NCBI GenBank assembly: GCA_937915825.1
Contig: CALGGT010000002.1
Coordinates: forward strand, 1-53,113
Length of the DNA stretch: 53,113 bases
Reading direction: 5' to 3'
DNA from: an uncultured Eubacterium sp.
GTDB taxonomy: Bacteria; Bacillota; Clostridia; Lachnospirales; Lachnospiraceae
Made by a program: the position numbers and the translations under genes. Within the stretch, counting starts at the first letter, position 1. Each line of letters starts with the position of its first letter. The notes beneath the pieces are model-generated. The model searched no databases. It worked only from the letters and a program-made list of their open reading frames with translations, and was not told the DNA's origin. Shown piece after piece: positions 16,678 through 25,272 of this stretch.

Positions 16678-18069
16678 ATGAAGAGTGTAGAAATCAGAGA
16701 CCTTTATCGAAAAACAGATGAATATGTAGACAAGGAGATTACCGTTACCGGCTGGGTTCGCAGCAACCGAGATTCCAAAACCTTTGGATTTATCAGCCTT
16801 CATGACGGTACATTTTTTGAGCCGTTACAGATCGTATACGGCGACGGATTGGAAAATTTCCCTCAGATCGCAAAGATTAACATTGGCGCGGCCCTGGTCG
16901 TTACAGGAACCCTGGTAAAGACCCCCAACGCCAAGCAACCCTTTGAAATACAGGCAGCAAGGGTAGAGATTGAAGGGGATTCAACGGGAGATTATCCATT
17001 GCAGAAGAAAAGGCACAGCATGGAATATCTTCGGACGATTTCACATTTGCGTCCCAGAACGAACACCTTTCAGGCGGTTTTTCGTGTGCGTTCTTTGATC
17101 GCTTATGCCATTCATAAATTTTTCCAGGAGCGTGATTTCGTATATGTACATACTCCGTTGATCACTGGAAGTGACTGCGAAGGTGCCGGTGAGATGTTTC
17201 ATGTAACCACCATGGATCTGAAGAATGTTCCCATGACAGAGGAAGGCCAGATCGACTATTCCCAGGATTTCTTCGGAAAAGAAACCAATCTTACCGTAAG
17301 CGGGCAGTTGAATGGAGAGACCTACGCGCAGGCATTTAAGAATATTTATACCTTCGGTCCTACGTTCCGCGCGGAAAATTCCAATACCACCCGCCACGCT
17401 GCGGAGTTCTGGATGATTGAGCCGGAAATCGCCTTTGCCGATCTTACGGACGATATGATCCTGGCGGAAGATATGTTAAAATACATCATTCGCTATGTGA
17501 TGGAAGAGGCACCGGAAGAGATGGAATTCTTTAACAAATTTATCGACAAAGGTCTGCTGGAGCGATTGGAACATGTGGCATCTTCGGATTTTGCCAGAGT
17601 TACGTATACAGAGGCGATCGAGATCCTGGAGAAAGCCAATGATAAATTTGAATACAAAGTAAGCTGGGGTGTGGATCTTCAAACCGAGCATGAAAGATAT
17701 TTAACCGAGGAAGTATTTAAGAGACCGGTATTTGTAACGGATTATCCCAAGGAGATCAAGGCGTTCTACATGAAGCTGAATCCGGATCAAAAAACGGTAG
17801 CGGCTATGGATTGTTTGGTTCCCGGTATCGGTGAGATCATCGGGGGAAGCCAGAGAGAGGACGATTACGATACCTTGGTGAAACGAATGGAGGAATGTGG
17901 TCTGGATCGCAAGGATTATGAATTCTATTTGGATCTAAGACGTTATGGATCCACCCGTCATGCAGGATTTGGTTTGGGATTTGAGCGCTGTGTTATGTAT
18001 TTAACCGGTATGTCCAACATTCGAGATGTTATCCCCTTCCCCCGTACCGTTAACAATTGTGATCTATAA
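16678..18069 (+). CDS. asnS: Asparaginyl-tRNA synthetase
   Basis: A class IIb synthetase (463 residues) that charges tRNA-Asn with asparagine. An N-terminal OB-fold anticodon-binding domain (VTGWVRSNRDSKTFGFISLHDG) precedes the catalytic core with motif 2 (TFRAENSNTTRHAAEFWMIEPE) and motif 3 (GFGLGFERCVMYLTGMSNIRDV). The insertion around residues 195-230 (SQDFFGKETNLTVSGQLNGE) is the type seen in bacterial AsnS, not AspS. The ribosome-binding site is weak and purine-rich. It is followed 53 bp later by asnA, so synthesis and use of asparagine are encoded together. There is no T-box leader in the 275-bp upstream gap. Confidence 0.95.
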   Translation: MKSVEIRDLYRKTDEYVDKEITVTGWVRSNRDSKTFGFISLHDGTFFEPLQIVYGDGLENFPQIAKINIGAALVVTGTLVKTPNAKQPFEIQAARVEIEGDSTGDYPLQKKRHSMEYLRTISHLRPRTNTFQAVFRVRSLIAYAIHKFFQERDFVYVHTPLITGSDCEGAGEMFHVTTMDLKNVPMTEEGQIDYSQDFFGKETNLTVSGQLNGETYAQAFKNIYTFGPTFRAENSNTTRHAAEFWMIEPEIAFADLTDDMILAEDMLKYIIRYVMEEAPEEMEFFNKFIDKGLLERLEHVASSDFARVTYTEAIEILEKANDKFEYKVSWGVDLQTEHERYLTEEVFKRPVFVTDYPKEIKAFYMKLNPDQKTVAAMDCLVPGIGEIIGGSQREDDYDTLVKRMEECGLDRKDYEFYLDLRRYGSTRHAGFGLGFERCVMYLTGMSNIRDVIPFPRTVNNCDL

Positions 18070-18122
18070 GAAAAAGCAACGAGATGAATGAGAAAAGAAA
18101 AGTAGAAAGAAAGGAAATGATT

Positions 18123-19133
18123 ATGGATAATTTACAGATTCCGCAGGATTATCATGCTCCGTTAAATATTCGGGAGACGGAGGTGGCGATTAAAGAAGTA
18201 AAGGATTTCTTTGAGAGATCCCTGGCTAAAAACCTGAATTTATGCCGTGTTTCAGCCCCTTTGTTCTTACCGCCGGAAACCGGATTGAACGATAACTTAA
18301 ATGGAGTGGAACGACCGGTGCATTTTGGAATTCGTGAGCAAAAGGATCGAGAGGTTGAAATCGTACATTCTTTAGCAAAATGGAAACGCCATGCGTTAAA
18401 ACGATACGAGTTTTCCCATGGGGAAGGTCTATATACGGATATGAATGCCATCCGCCGGGATGAAGATACGGATAATCTGCACTCTTTGTTTGTGGATCAA
18501 TGGGACTGGGAAAAGATCATTACCAGAGAAGAGCGGAATACCAATACATTGAAAGAGACGGTGAAGCTGGTATTTAAAAGCTTAAAAGAAACCGAAGATC
18601 ATATGGCGGAGATCTATGATTACATAGAGAAAAGTTTGCCGGAAGATATTACCTTTGTCAGTACCTATGATCTAGAGGATCAATATCCGGATCTTACGCC
18701 CAAGGAAAGAGAGTACAAAGCGGCCAAGGAATTTGGCGCGATCTTCCTGATGGAAATCGGAGATCAATTAAAGAACGGAAAACCTCATGACGGAAGAGCG
18801 CCGGATTACGATGATTGGGCCTTAAATGGGGATATTATCGTTTATTATCCGGTTTTGGATTGCGCGTTTGAACTTTCTTCTATGGGGATTCGTGTGGATG
18901 AGATTTCCTTACGGGAGCAATTGCGTAAGGCCGGATGTGAAGAACGAGAGTCGTTACCCTTCCAGAACGCGATTTTAAAAGGGAAATTGCCGTTTACCAT
19001 TGGGGGAGGGATCGGACAGTCCCGTATTTGTATGTTCTTTTTAAAGAAAGCGCACATTGGCGAAGTTCAATCCTCGGTATGGCCGGATGATGTGATGCAA
19101 GAGGCTTTAAAGAACGACCTACATTTGTTATAA
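18123..19133 (+). CDS. asnA: Aspartate-ammonia ligase (asparagine synthetase A)
   Basis: AsnA makes asparagine from aspartate, ammonia and ATP; its fold is related to class II tRNA synthetases. The 336 residues match family length. Recognisable segments are LNLCRVSAPLFLPPETGLND, VERPVHFG, EIVHSLAKWKRHAL, GEGLYTDMNAIRRDE and the C-terminal GGGIGQSRICMFFL. I chose ATG 18123, with AAAGG (18110-18114) about 8 nt upstream; ATG 18117 and the frame start at 18084 are alternatives. It is probably in one transcript with asnS. Confidence 0.95.
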   Translation: MDNLQIPQDYHAPLNIRETEVAIKEVKDFFERSLAKNLNLCRVSAPLFLPPETGLNDNLNGVERPVHFGIREQKDREVEIVHSLAKWKRHALKRYEFSHGEGLYTDMNAIRRDEDTDNLHSLFVDQWDWEKIITREERNTNTLKETVKLVFKSLKETEDHMAEIYDYIEKSLPEDITFVSTYDLEDQYPDLTPKEREYKAAKEFGAIFLMEIGDQLKNGKPHDGRAPDYDDWALNGDIIVYYPVLDCAFELSSMGIRVDEISLREQLRKAGCEERESLPFQNAILKGKLPFTIGGGIGQSRICMFFLKKAHIGEVQSSVWPDDVMQEALKNDLHLL

Positions 19134-19157
19134 AAATATAAGGAGTCTGGAAATTGT

Positions 19158-20339
19158 ATGGATAATTTTACTTTTTATGCCCCTACCTTTTTTGATTTCG
19201 GAAAAGGGGCAGAGGAACATTTGGCCGACCATATTCGAAAATATGGGGGAAATAAGGTTTTGTTCCATTATGGCAGCGCATCTTTAAAAAAATCCGGTTT
19301 GTATGATCGGATCCGGGATCATTTAACGAAAAACGGAATTGATTTCGTGGAATTGGGAGGCGTGAAACCCAATCCCAGAGCTTCTTTGGTCTATGAGGGA
19401 ATTGAACTTTGCCGGAAAGAAAACGTGGATTTTGTATTGGCGGTCGGCGGCGGAAGTGTGATCGATTCGGCCAAGGCCATCGCGGCAGGTACCTGTTACG
19501 AGGGGGATTTCTGGGATTTTCACATGGGAAATGCCACCATTCAAAAGGCGTTACCGGTAGGAACGGTTTTGACCATTGCGGCGGCCGGTTCGGAAGGGTC
19601 TCCCAATACGGTCATTACCAATGAAGATTGTTTGGTTAAAAAAGGAGCTCGCAGCGATTTGCTGAGACCGAAATTTTCCATTTTGAACCCGGAATTTACC
19701 ATGACGCTGCCTCCTTATCAAACGGCGGCCGGTTCTACGGATATTATGATCCATGTGATCGAACGATATTTTTCCAATACCGAAGAAGTGGAGATTACCG
19801 ATCGTTTGTGCGAAGGGGTCTTAAAGACCATATTGTATGAATTACCCAGGGTGATGGAGGATCCAAAGAATTATGATGCCCGTGCCAATATTATGTGGGC
19901 CGGGATGTTAGCCCATAACAACGTATGCGGCGTGGGACGAGAGCAGGATTGGGCCAGCCACCACATCGAACACGAATTGTCGGCTCAATACGATGTGACC
20001 CATGGGGCGGGACTGGCGGTGATCGTGCCGGCCTGGATGCGTTATGTTTACCGGAAAAATCCGCATAAATTCCTGTTATTTGCAACGAGGGTGATGGGGG
20101 TTTCTGCAGAGGGAACAGAGGAAGAGATCTCTTTGAAAGGAATTGAGGCGTTCGAAGCATTTTTAAAGAGTGTGGGCATGCCTTTAACCTTTGATGAGAT
20201 CGGTGCCAGGGAAGAAGATGTTCCGGAAATGTGCGACCGTATCTTTGCCAGAAAGGATACGGAAGGGTTCTATGTGAAGCTAAATCGGAACGATGTGGAA
20301 AAAATCTACCACTATGCGGCGACCGGTACCTTCGAATAA
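19158..20339 (+). CDS. Iron-containing alcohol dehydrogenase (BdhA/YqhD-like)
   Basis: A 393-residue group III alcohol dehydrogenase that reduces aldehydes such as butyraldehyde with NAD(P)H. The N-terminal domain carries the dinucleotide segment LAVGGGSVIDSAKAIA. The metal ligands are expected at Asp195, His199, His268 and His282, with spacing (4, 69, 14) equal to that of E. coli YqhD as I remember it (194/198/267/281). The C-terminal segment VTHGAGLAVIVPAWMRYVY is typical of the butanol dehydrogenase branch. It starts 24 bp after asnA behind AAGGAG and is followed by the sigma-like gene 13 bp later. Actual substrate unknown. Confidence 0.9.
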   Translation: MDNFTFYAPTFFDFGKGAEEHLADHIRKYGGNKVLFHYGSASLKKSGLYDRIRDHLTKNGIDFVELGGVKPNPRASLVYEGIELCRKENVDFVLAVGGGSVIDSAKAIAAGTCYEGDFWDFHMGNATIQKALPVGTVLTIAAAGSEGSPNTVITNEDCLVKKGARSDLLRPKFSILNPEFTMTLPPYQTAAGSTDIMIHVIERYFSNTEEVEITDRLCEGVLKTILYELPRVMEDPKNYDARANIMWAGMLAHNNVCGVGREQDWASHHIEHELSAQYDVTHGAGLAVIVPAWMRYVYRKNPHKFLLFATRVMGVSAEGTEEEISLKGIEAFEAFLKSVGMPLTFDEIGAREEDVPEMCDRIFARKDTEGFYVKLNRNDVEKIYHYAATGTFE

Positions 20340-20352
20340 AGGAGACGATGGG

Positions 20353-20817
20353 ATGAAAGAGCAATGGGAAAAATTGCAAAAGGGAGATGACTCCGTCCGT
20401 GAGAAGTTGATCTTACAGCAGACAAAAATGGTGATCGATCTGGCTCATACCCATGAAAATAAAGGGGTATTTATGGACGATCTGATCCAGGAAGGCAATC
20501 TGGAAGTGGTTATGGCTGTCAATGATCTGCTGGGAAACGGGGAGATTTCCAATCCGGAAGCTTATGTGAAGGAACGGGTGATCCAGCGTTTGATCGCTTA
20601 TGTGGATGAGGAAAGTGACGCCAAAGGATTTCAGAATACCATGCTTGCTAAGGTAAATCTGGTGTATGAGGCCACCAATGTGTTGGCGGAGGATTACGGG
20701 AGACTTGCCACGTATGAGGAGTTGGCGGATTTTACAAATTTATCGGTAGAAGAGATCAAGGATATTCAGGCATTTTCCAATCAAAAAATCTCGGTTGGAA
20801 CCGGTGATATTCGTTGA
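20353..20817 (+). CDS. Sigma-70-like protein with degenerate region 2.4 and no region 4
   Basis: A 154-residue cytoplasmic protein. Residues 15-60 align by eye with sigma-70 regions 2.1-2.2, the core-polymerase-binding helices, including MDDLIQEGNL at 41-50. Residues 66-84 (SNPEAYVKERVIQRLIAYV) occupy the place of regions 2.3-2.4, but the aromatic WWIRQ residues used for promoter melting are replaced. Residues 105-140 (ATNVLAEDYGRLATYEELADFTNLSVEEI) look like region 3. The protein then ends, so region 4, which reads the -35 element, is absent. Start ATG 20353 has AAAGGAG (20337-20343) upstream. It may bind core polymerase without ordinary promoter recognition, but function is unknown. Confidence 0.65.
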   Translation: MKEQWEKLQKGDDSVREKLILQQTKMVIDLAHTHENKGVFMDDLIQEGNLEVVMAVNDLLGNGEISNPEAYVKERVIQRLIAYVDEESDAKGFQNTMLAKVNLVYEATNVLAEDYGRLATYEELADFTNLSVEEIKDIQAFSNQKISVGTGDIR

Positions 20818-20848
20818 TTTCATAGGAGAGGATCACAGGAGGGGTACT

Positions 20849-21382
20849 ATGTATTATGGCGGGATACGGGCGCACGATGTCGCCAATGGCTTAGGGGTGC
20901 GGGTCACCTTATTTGTCAGTGGTTGCCCTCATCAATGCAAAGGGTGTTTTAACGAGGAGACCTGGGACTATCAATATGGAAAACCATTTACGGATGCTGA
21001 GATCGAGGAAATCGTAGAGGATCTGAAAAAACCGGAGATCCAGGGATTGACACTCTTAGGGGGAGAACCTTTAGCACCGCCCAATCGCCCGGTTGTATGC
21101 CAGGTATTAAGGAGGGTAAAGGCCGATGTTTGGGAAAAAGATATTTGGTGTTATACCGGTTATCTTTATGAAACGTTGTGCAAAGACCCGGATCCCTGCC
21201 TGGAAGAGATCTTATCCTACGTAGATGTTCTGGTGGACGGACCATTTGTCTTAGAAAAAAAGAGCCTGATGTTAAAGTTCCGGGGGTCTGCCAATCAAAG
21301 GATCATCGATGTAAGAAAAACCCGTCAAAGGGGAGAGGTTGTTTTGGTTGATCTGGAATCCCAAGGAGGAGGAAAACCATGA
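20849..21382 (+). CDS. nrdG: Anaerobic ribonucleotide reductase activating protein
   Basis: A radical-SAM activase (177 residues) that installs the glycyl radical on anaerobic NrdD. The SAM cluster motif CxxxCxxC is CPHQCKGC (Cys26, Cys30, Cys33), preceded by GLGVRVTLFVSGC. The GGEPL segment is also present. Start ATG 20849 has AGGAGGGGT (20837-20845). Its last bases overlap the dut start (ATGA, 21379-21382). nrdD, usually directly upstream of nrdG, is not in the window; the regulator nrdR is about 26 kb away. Assignment rests on the motif spacing and length. Confidence 0.9.
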   Translation: MYYGGIRAHDVANGLGVRVTLFVSGCPHQCKGCFNEETWDYQYGKPFTDAEIEEIVEDLKKPEIQGLTLLGGEPLAPPNRPVVCQVLRRVKADVWEKDIWCYTGYLYETLCKDPDPCLEEILSYVDVLVDGPFVLEKKSLMLKFRGSANQRIIDVRKTRQRGEVVLVDLESQGGGKP

Positions 21383-21822
21383 ATCATGTAAAAATACAAT
21401 TTAAGAAACTACGTCCGGATGCCATGGTACCCACTTATGGCACGAAATATGCTGCCGGCGCGGATCTGTACGCATGCCTGGAACAGAATGTGACCATTGA
21501 GCCGGGGCAGACCTATATGGTTCCTACAGGACTGGCGTTGGATATTCCAGCCGGTTTGGTGGGACTTATTTATGCAAGGAGCGGAATGGCTTGTAAAAAC
21601 GGATTAGCACCTGCCAACAAGGTGGGGGTCATTGATTCGGATTATCGGGGAGAAATCCTGGTGGCTCTTTACAACCACAGCCCCAAGGCCTTTGAAATTC
21701 ATCCGAAGGACCGGATCGCTCAGATGGTGATCACGCCTTATTTCTACGCGGAATACGAAGAACAGCAGGAATTATCCGAAACGGTCCGTGGCGAGAATGG
21801 ATTTGGTTCCACAGGGCTATAA
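21379..21822 (+). CDS. dut: dUTP diphosphatase
   Basis: A trimeric dUTPase (147 residues) that hydrolyses dUTP to dUMP, keeping uracil out of DNA and feeding dTMP synthesis. The conserved motifs are AGADLYACL (1), ARSGMA (2), NKVGVIDSDYRGEI (3), KDRIAQMVI (4) and the C-terminal Gly-rich arm RGENGFGSTGL (5). The start overlaps the nrdG stop by 4 bp, so deoxynucleotide functions are coupled. recG begins 3 bp after it. Confidence 0.96.
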   Translation: MNHVKIQFKKLRPDAMVPTYGTKYAAGADLYACLEQNVTIEPGQTYMVPTGLALDIPAGLVGLIYARSGMACKNGLAPANKVGVIDSDYRGEILVALYNHSPKAFEIHPKDRIAQMVITPYFYAEYEEQQELSETVRGENGFGSTGL

Positions 21823-21825
21823 AAA

Positions 21826-23862
21826 ATGAAATACGAAGATTCCGTTCGCAAGATCAAAGGCGTAGGAGAGAAAGCACAACAAAATTTAAAAAAACTGAAG
21901 ATTGAAACCCTGGGGGACTTGATCCATCATTTTCCCAGAGACTTTGATTCCTTCGATGAGCCGGTGGCTGTGGAAAATTTACGTCCCGGGGAGGTTATGG
22001 CGATTTCCGTCTTTTTAAAAGATCGAGGGAATCTGCTGCGTACAAAATCCGGTATGAATTTTCAGGTGACGTTGAAGGATGGAACCGGAGAAGTGAAGGC
22101 TATTTGGTACCATATGCCATTTTTACAGCGACAATTGAAAATGGGAACCAGGTATTTGATCCGGGGAAAGGTCAGTCGGTATCGCGGAGGCTTGATCTTC
22201 GAACATCCTAAGATTTATACCCCGGCGGAATTTATGAAAAATGTTGGAAGACTTTTGCCAATCTATCCCTTAACAGAGGGAATTACCCAGAATGCTATGC
22301 GAAAATACACGGCGCAGGCGTTAGAGTCCCTGGATGACCTGACAGAATTTCTACCGTCCGATATCCGGAAAAAATACAACTTTCCTACCTATAAGGCGGC
22401 GGTTCGAGGGGTTCATTACCCGAAAAACCGGGAGGAGTTTCGCCAAGGTAGAAGACGACTGGTATTTGACGAAATGTTTTTGTACCTTACGGCTATGAAA
22501 AACTTAAAAGTTCGCAATCAAAAGCCGAATTCGTATGTATTAAATAGGGGTACGCTTACCCAAGGGTTTCTGGATCGTCTTCCTTTTTCATTAACCAAAG
22601 GGCAGGAAGAGGCTTGTAAGGACATTGAACGGGATATGCAAGGGCCCTTTGTTATGAATCGTCTGCTCCAGGGGGATGTGGGGAGTGGAAAAACCATGGT
22701 GGCGGTATTTGCTTTGCTGTTAGCGGTGGATCAGGGCTATCAGGGGGCTTTTATGGTTCCTACGGAGGTTTTGGCCAATCAGCATTATCAAAGTTTAACG
22801 AATCTTTTGGAACCGTTGGGAGTTCAAATATGCCTTCTTACCGGATCTTTGAAGGAAAAGGAGAAAAAAGAGGCAAGAGTTCGGATTCAAGAAGGAAGTG
22901 TGGATCTGATCGTAGGAACCCACGCTATGATCCAAGATTCGGTGGAATTCAAGGATTTGGCCGTTGTGGTAACGGATGAGCAGCATCGGTTCGGGGTGCG
23001 TCAGCGCCAGAGCCTTCAGGAAAAGGGGCTAACCCCTCACGTTCTTGCAATGAGTGCGACGCCGATCCCAAGAACGTTAGGATTGATCCTATATGGGGAT
23101 ATGGATTTTTCCCAGATCCTGGATAAACCGGCCAATCGGCTGCCGATTAAAAATTGCGTGGTGGGGGAGGAATACCGGGAGACCGCGTATCGCTTTCTCC
23201 TCGATCAGCTTCAATCCGGGCATCAGGTGTATATTATTTGCCCCATGATCGAGGAAAATGAATCGGATGAGTTAAAAAGCGTGGAAGGGTATTGTGAGAG
23301 GCTGGAAGAAATTTACCCCGAACACGTGGTGATCCAGGCCTTACATGGCAAAATGAAGCCAAAGGATAAAGAAAAGATCATGAAAGAGTTTGCGGCAGGC
23401 AAAATTCAGATCCTGGTTTCTACCACGGTGATCGAAGTGGGAATCGATGTTCCCAATGCGACTGTGATGATGATCGAAAACAGTGAACGTTTCGGGTTGG
23501 CTACGTTACATCAGTTGCGAGGACGGGTCGGACGCGGCAAGGATCAAAGTTATTGTATTTTCTTTTATGGTCATAAAACCAAGGAAACGCTGGAACGTTT
23601 GGATATTTTAAATCAAAGCAATGACGGAGCGGCGATTGCTTCCTGGGATATGAAGTTAAGAGGGCAGGGAGATTTCTTCGGCGAGAGACAAAGTGGAGAA
23701 AAGCTCTTTGAATTAGGGGACGTGTTGGCGGATGGAGAAATCCTTCAAATCGCGAAGAAGGAGTCGGAAGCCTATACGTTAGAGGATTTAATGACCTATT
23801 ATCGGAAGAATAAGCGGTTTTTAGAGAGAATTCGACAATATATGGGAGAGGTTCCTCTATAA
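21826..23862 (+). CDS. recG: ATP-dependent DNA helicase RecG
   Basis: RecG remodels stalled replication forks and Holliday junctions. The 678 residues contain the N-terminal wedge OB domain (about 60-150), a Walker A GDVGSGKT at 283-290, the DEQH box at 384-387, motif III MSATPIPRTL and the helicase C-domain with VIEVGIDVPNATVM and QLRGRVGRG. Full length. There is almost no ribosome-binding site before ATG 21826; it starts 3 nt after the dut stop, so it is probably expressed by coupling. A large palindromic element follows directly. rsmD comes next, a common recG neighbour, but coaD, usual after rsmD, is absent. Confidence 0.97.
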   Translation: MKYEDSVRKIKGVGEKAQQNLKKLKIETLGDLIHHFPRDFDSFDEPVAVENLRPGEVMAISVFLKDRGNLLRTKSGMNFQVTLKDGTGEVKAIWYHMPFLQRQLKMGTRYLIRGKVSRYRGGLIFEHPKIYTPAEFMKNVGRLLPIYPLTEGITQNAMRKYTAQALESLDDLTEFLPSDIRKKYNFPTYKAAVRGVHYPKNREEFRQGRRRLVFDEMFLYLTAMKNLKVRNQKPNSYVLNRGTLTQGFLDRLPFSLTKGQEEACKDIERDMQGPFVMNRLLQGDVGSGKTMVAVFALLLAVDQGYQGAFMVPTEVLANQHYQSLTNLLEPLGVQICLLTGSLKEKEKKEARVRIQEGSVDLIVGTHAMIQDSVEFKDLAVVVTDEQHRFGVRQRQSLQEKGLTPHVLAMSATPIPRTLGLILYGDMDFSQILDKPANRLPIKNCVVGEEYRETAYRFLLDQLQSGHQVYIICPMIEENESDELKSVEGYCERLEEIYPEHVVIQALHGKMKPKDKEKIMKEFAAGKIQILVSTTVIEVGIDVPNATVMMIENSERFGLATLHQLRGRVGRGKDQSYCIFFYGHKTKETLERLDILNQSNDGAAIASWDMKLRGQGDFFGERQSGEKLFELGDVLADGEILQIAKKESEAYTLEDLMTYYRKNKRFLERIRQYMGEVPL

Positions 23863-23865
23863 AGC

Positions 23866-23953
23866 GTTACAATTCACAGTCGATCTAGCATGGCATCGCG
23901 CTTAAAAGCAAGCTTTTGCGCGCTGCCATGCTAGATCGACTGTGAATCGTAAT
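23866..23953. repeat. Long palindromic element, 23-bp perfect arms
   Basis: The arms 23872-23894 and 23925-23947 are exact reverse complements (23 bp, beginning ATTCACAGTCGATC). The 30-nt centre continues the pairing with small bulges (CGCGC with GCGCG; AAAAG with CTTTT), leaving a loop of about 4 nt. The outer GTTACA/CGTAAT pair imperfectly. No T-run follows. The right end matches the right end of the element at 26795-26956 at 19 of 22 positions, suggesting a dispersed repeat family. Confidence 0.9.
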
Positions 23954-23971
23954 ATTTTATGAAAAATCATA

Positions 23972-24000
23972 TTGAAAAAAATCTCTTTTTCATATACAAT
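23972..24000 (+). promoter_or_regulatory. Sigma-A promoter for rsmD
   Basis: TTGAAA (23972-23977), 17-bp spacer, TACAAT (23995-24000), 56 bp before ATG 24056. Confidence 0.65.
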
Positions 24001-24055
24001 GATTAGGGTACTTGGATACAGGTACATGGTAGAAAATTAGTAAAGGATGAGTTTC

Positions 24056-24619
24056 ATGCAGGTGATTGCTGGAAAAGCAAGGAGGATTCCCTTGGTTACG
24101 CCGGAAGGGCGGGATACAAGACCCACGACGACTCGGATCAAAGAAACATTGTTTAACATCATTCAGTCGGAGATTCCCGGTGCTTCTTTTTTGGATTTAT
24201 TCAGCGGGAGCGGATCCATTGGGATCGAGGCCTGTTCCAGAGGGGCAGAACCGGTGGTCTTAGTGGAATTTGCCAGAAAATCCTTGCAATGCATTGATAT
24301 TAATTTGACGAAAACAAAGCTAAAAGACGAAATTCGTGTGTTACCGATGGAGGTGTCCTTAGGGATTGCCAAATTATCCAGAGAAGGACAGAGATTTGAT
24401 ATCATTTTTGCAGATCCCCCGTATCGGGACGGATATGAAGAGCGTATTTTACAATGGATTCAGGAAGAGCGTATTGTGAAAAAGGATACCTTGATCATAC
24501 TGGAATGTGCAATGGATACTGAGGTGGATTTTTATGATGAGAACCTGTTTCATTTGGAAAAGGTGAAGGAATATAAGAATAATAAGCATGTGTTTCTTCG
24601 CGTGACAGCAGAATTGTAA
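24056..24619 (+). CDS. rsmD: 16S rRNA (guanine966-N2)-methyltransferase
   Basis: RsmD methylates G966 of 16S rRNA. The 187-residue protein has the Rossmann SAM site DLFSGSGSIGIEACSRGA, the N-terminal GRDTRPTTTRIKETLFNI and the catalytic DPPY at 120-123. ATG 24056 (giving MQVIAGKARR) is preferred over ATG 24047 because AAAGGA (24042-24047) is 8 nt upstream of the former but touches the latter. It has its own promoter and is probably co-transcribed with the following coiled-coil gene. Confidence 0.94.
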   Translation: MQVIAGKARRIPLVTPEGRDTRPTTTRIKETLFNIIQSEIPGASFLDLFSGSGSIGIEACSRGAEPVVLVEFARKSLQCIDINLTKTKLKDEIRVLPMEVSLGIAKLSREGQRFDIIFADPPYRDGYEERILQWIQEERIVKKDTLIILECAMDTEVDFYDENLFHLEKVKEYKNNKHVFLRVTAEL

Positions 24620-24638
24620 GAAAGGATAGGTAGAAAAT

Positions 24639-25208
24639 ATGAATCAATCCAGAATTGAAGAGGCGATTAACGATATCTTGGAGTACGTGAATGCATGTAA
24701 GCCCAATAAATTAAATCCCAATCGTGTAACGGTATCGAAGGATGAATTGGAGGACTTACTGGAACATTTAAGATCTTGCGCACCGGAAGAGATCCGCAGA
24801 TATCGTAAAGTGATCAGCAATGAGAAAGAAATTCTGCAAAACGCGGAGGTTCAGGCGGAAGAGATCCGTCAGGCGGCCAGAGAAGAGACCAAACAAATGG
24901 TTGAACAAAGTGAAGTGGTGCGAGCGGCCTATCAGGAAGCGGATCGTATTACGGAAGAAACCAATGCCCAGATCGCCCAGATGTATGAAGAGGCTCGTCA
25001 GGACGCGCAACAGATCCAAATGTCCGGATATGTCTATTTAAGTAATAAGATCGAAGAAGCGGAGCAGTCCATTGAAACAACATTGAAAGAATTTGATAAT
25101 AAGTCAACCATGCTATTAAATAGCTTACGTCAGAGCATGGAATTATTACAATCCAACAAACAGGAATTGGATATGGCGATTCAAAGTATGAACGATCAAA
25201 ATGTATAA
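24639..25208 (+). CDS. Coiled-coil protein of unknown function (DivIVA / V-ATPase subunit H-like)
   Basis: A 189-residue cytoplasmic protein, almost entirely helical and charged. Residues 60-185 are a Glu/Gln/Arg-rich coiled coil; the N-terminal 50 residues (EEAINDILEYVNACKPNK, VSKDELEDLLEHL) could be a small folded head. There is no signal peptide or membrane segment. I recall similar proteins in Lachnospiraceae annotated loosely as ATPase or DivIVA-like, with no known role. It starts 19 bp after rsmD, behind AAAGGA. ackA follows 64 bp later. Confidence 0.7.
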   Translation: MNQSRIEEAINDILEYVNACKPNKLNPNRVTVSKDELEDLLEHLRSCAPEEIRRYRKVISNEKEILQNAEVQAEEIRQAAREETKQMVEQSEVVRAAYQEADRITEETNAQIAQMYEEARQDAQQIQMSGYVYLSNKIEEAEQSIETTLKEFDNKSTMLLNSLRQSMELLQSNKQELDMAIQSMNDQNV

Positions 25209-25272
25209 GTATGATTGAATGAATCAATCGAAAAGTTTGCAGAAGCGGAATGCTTCAGAACGGAGGATAAGA

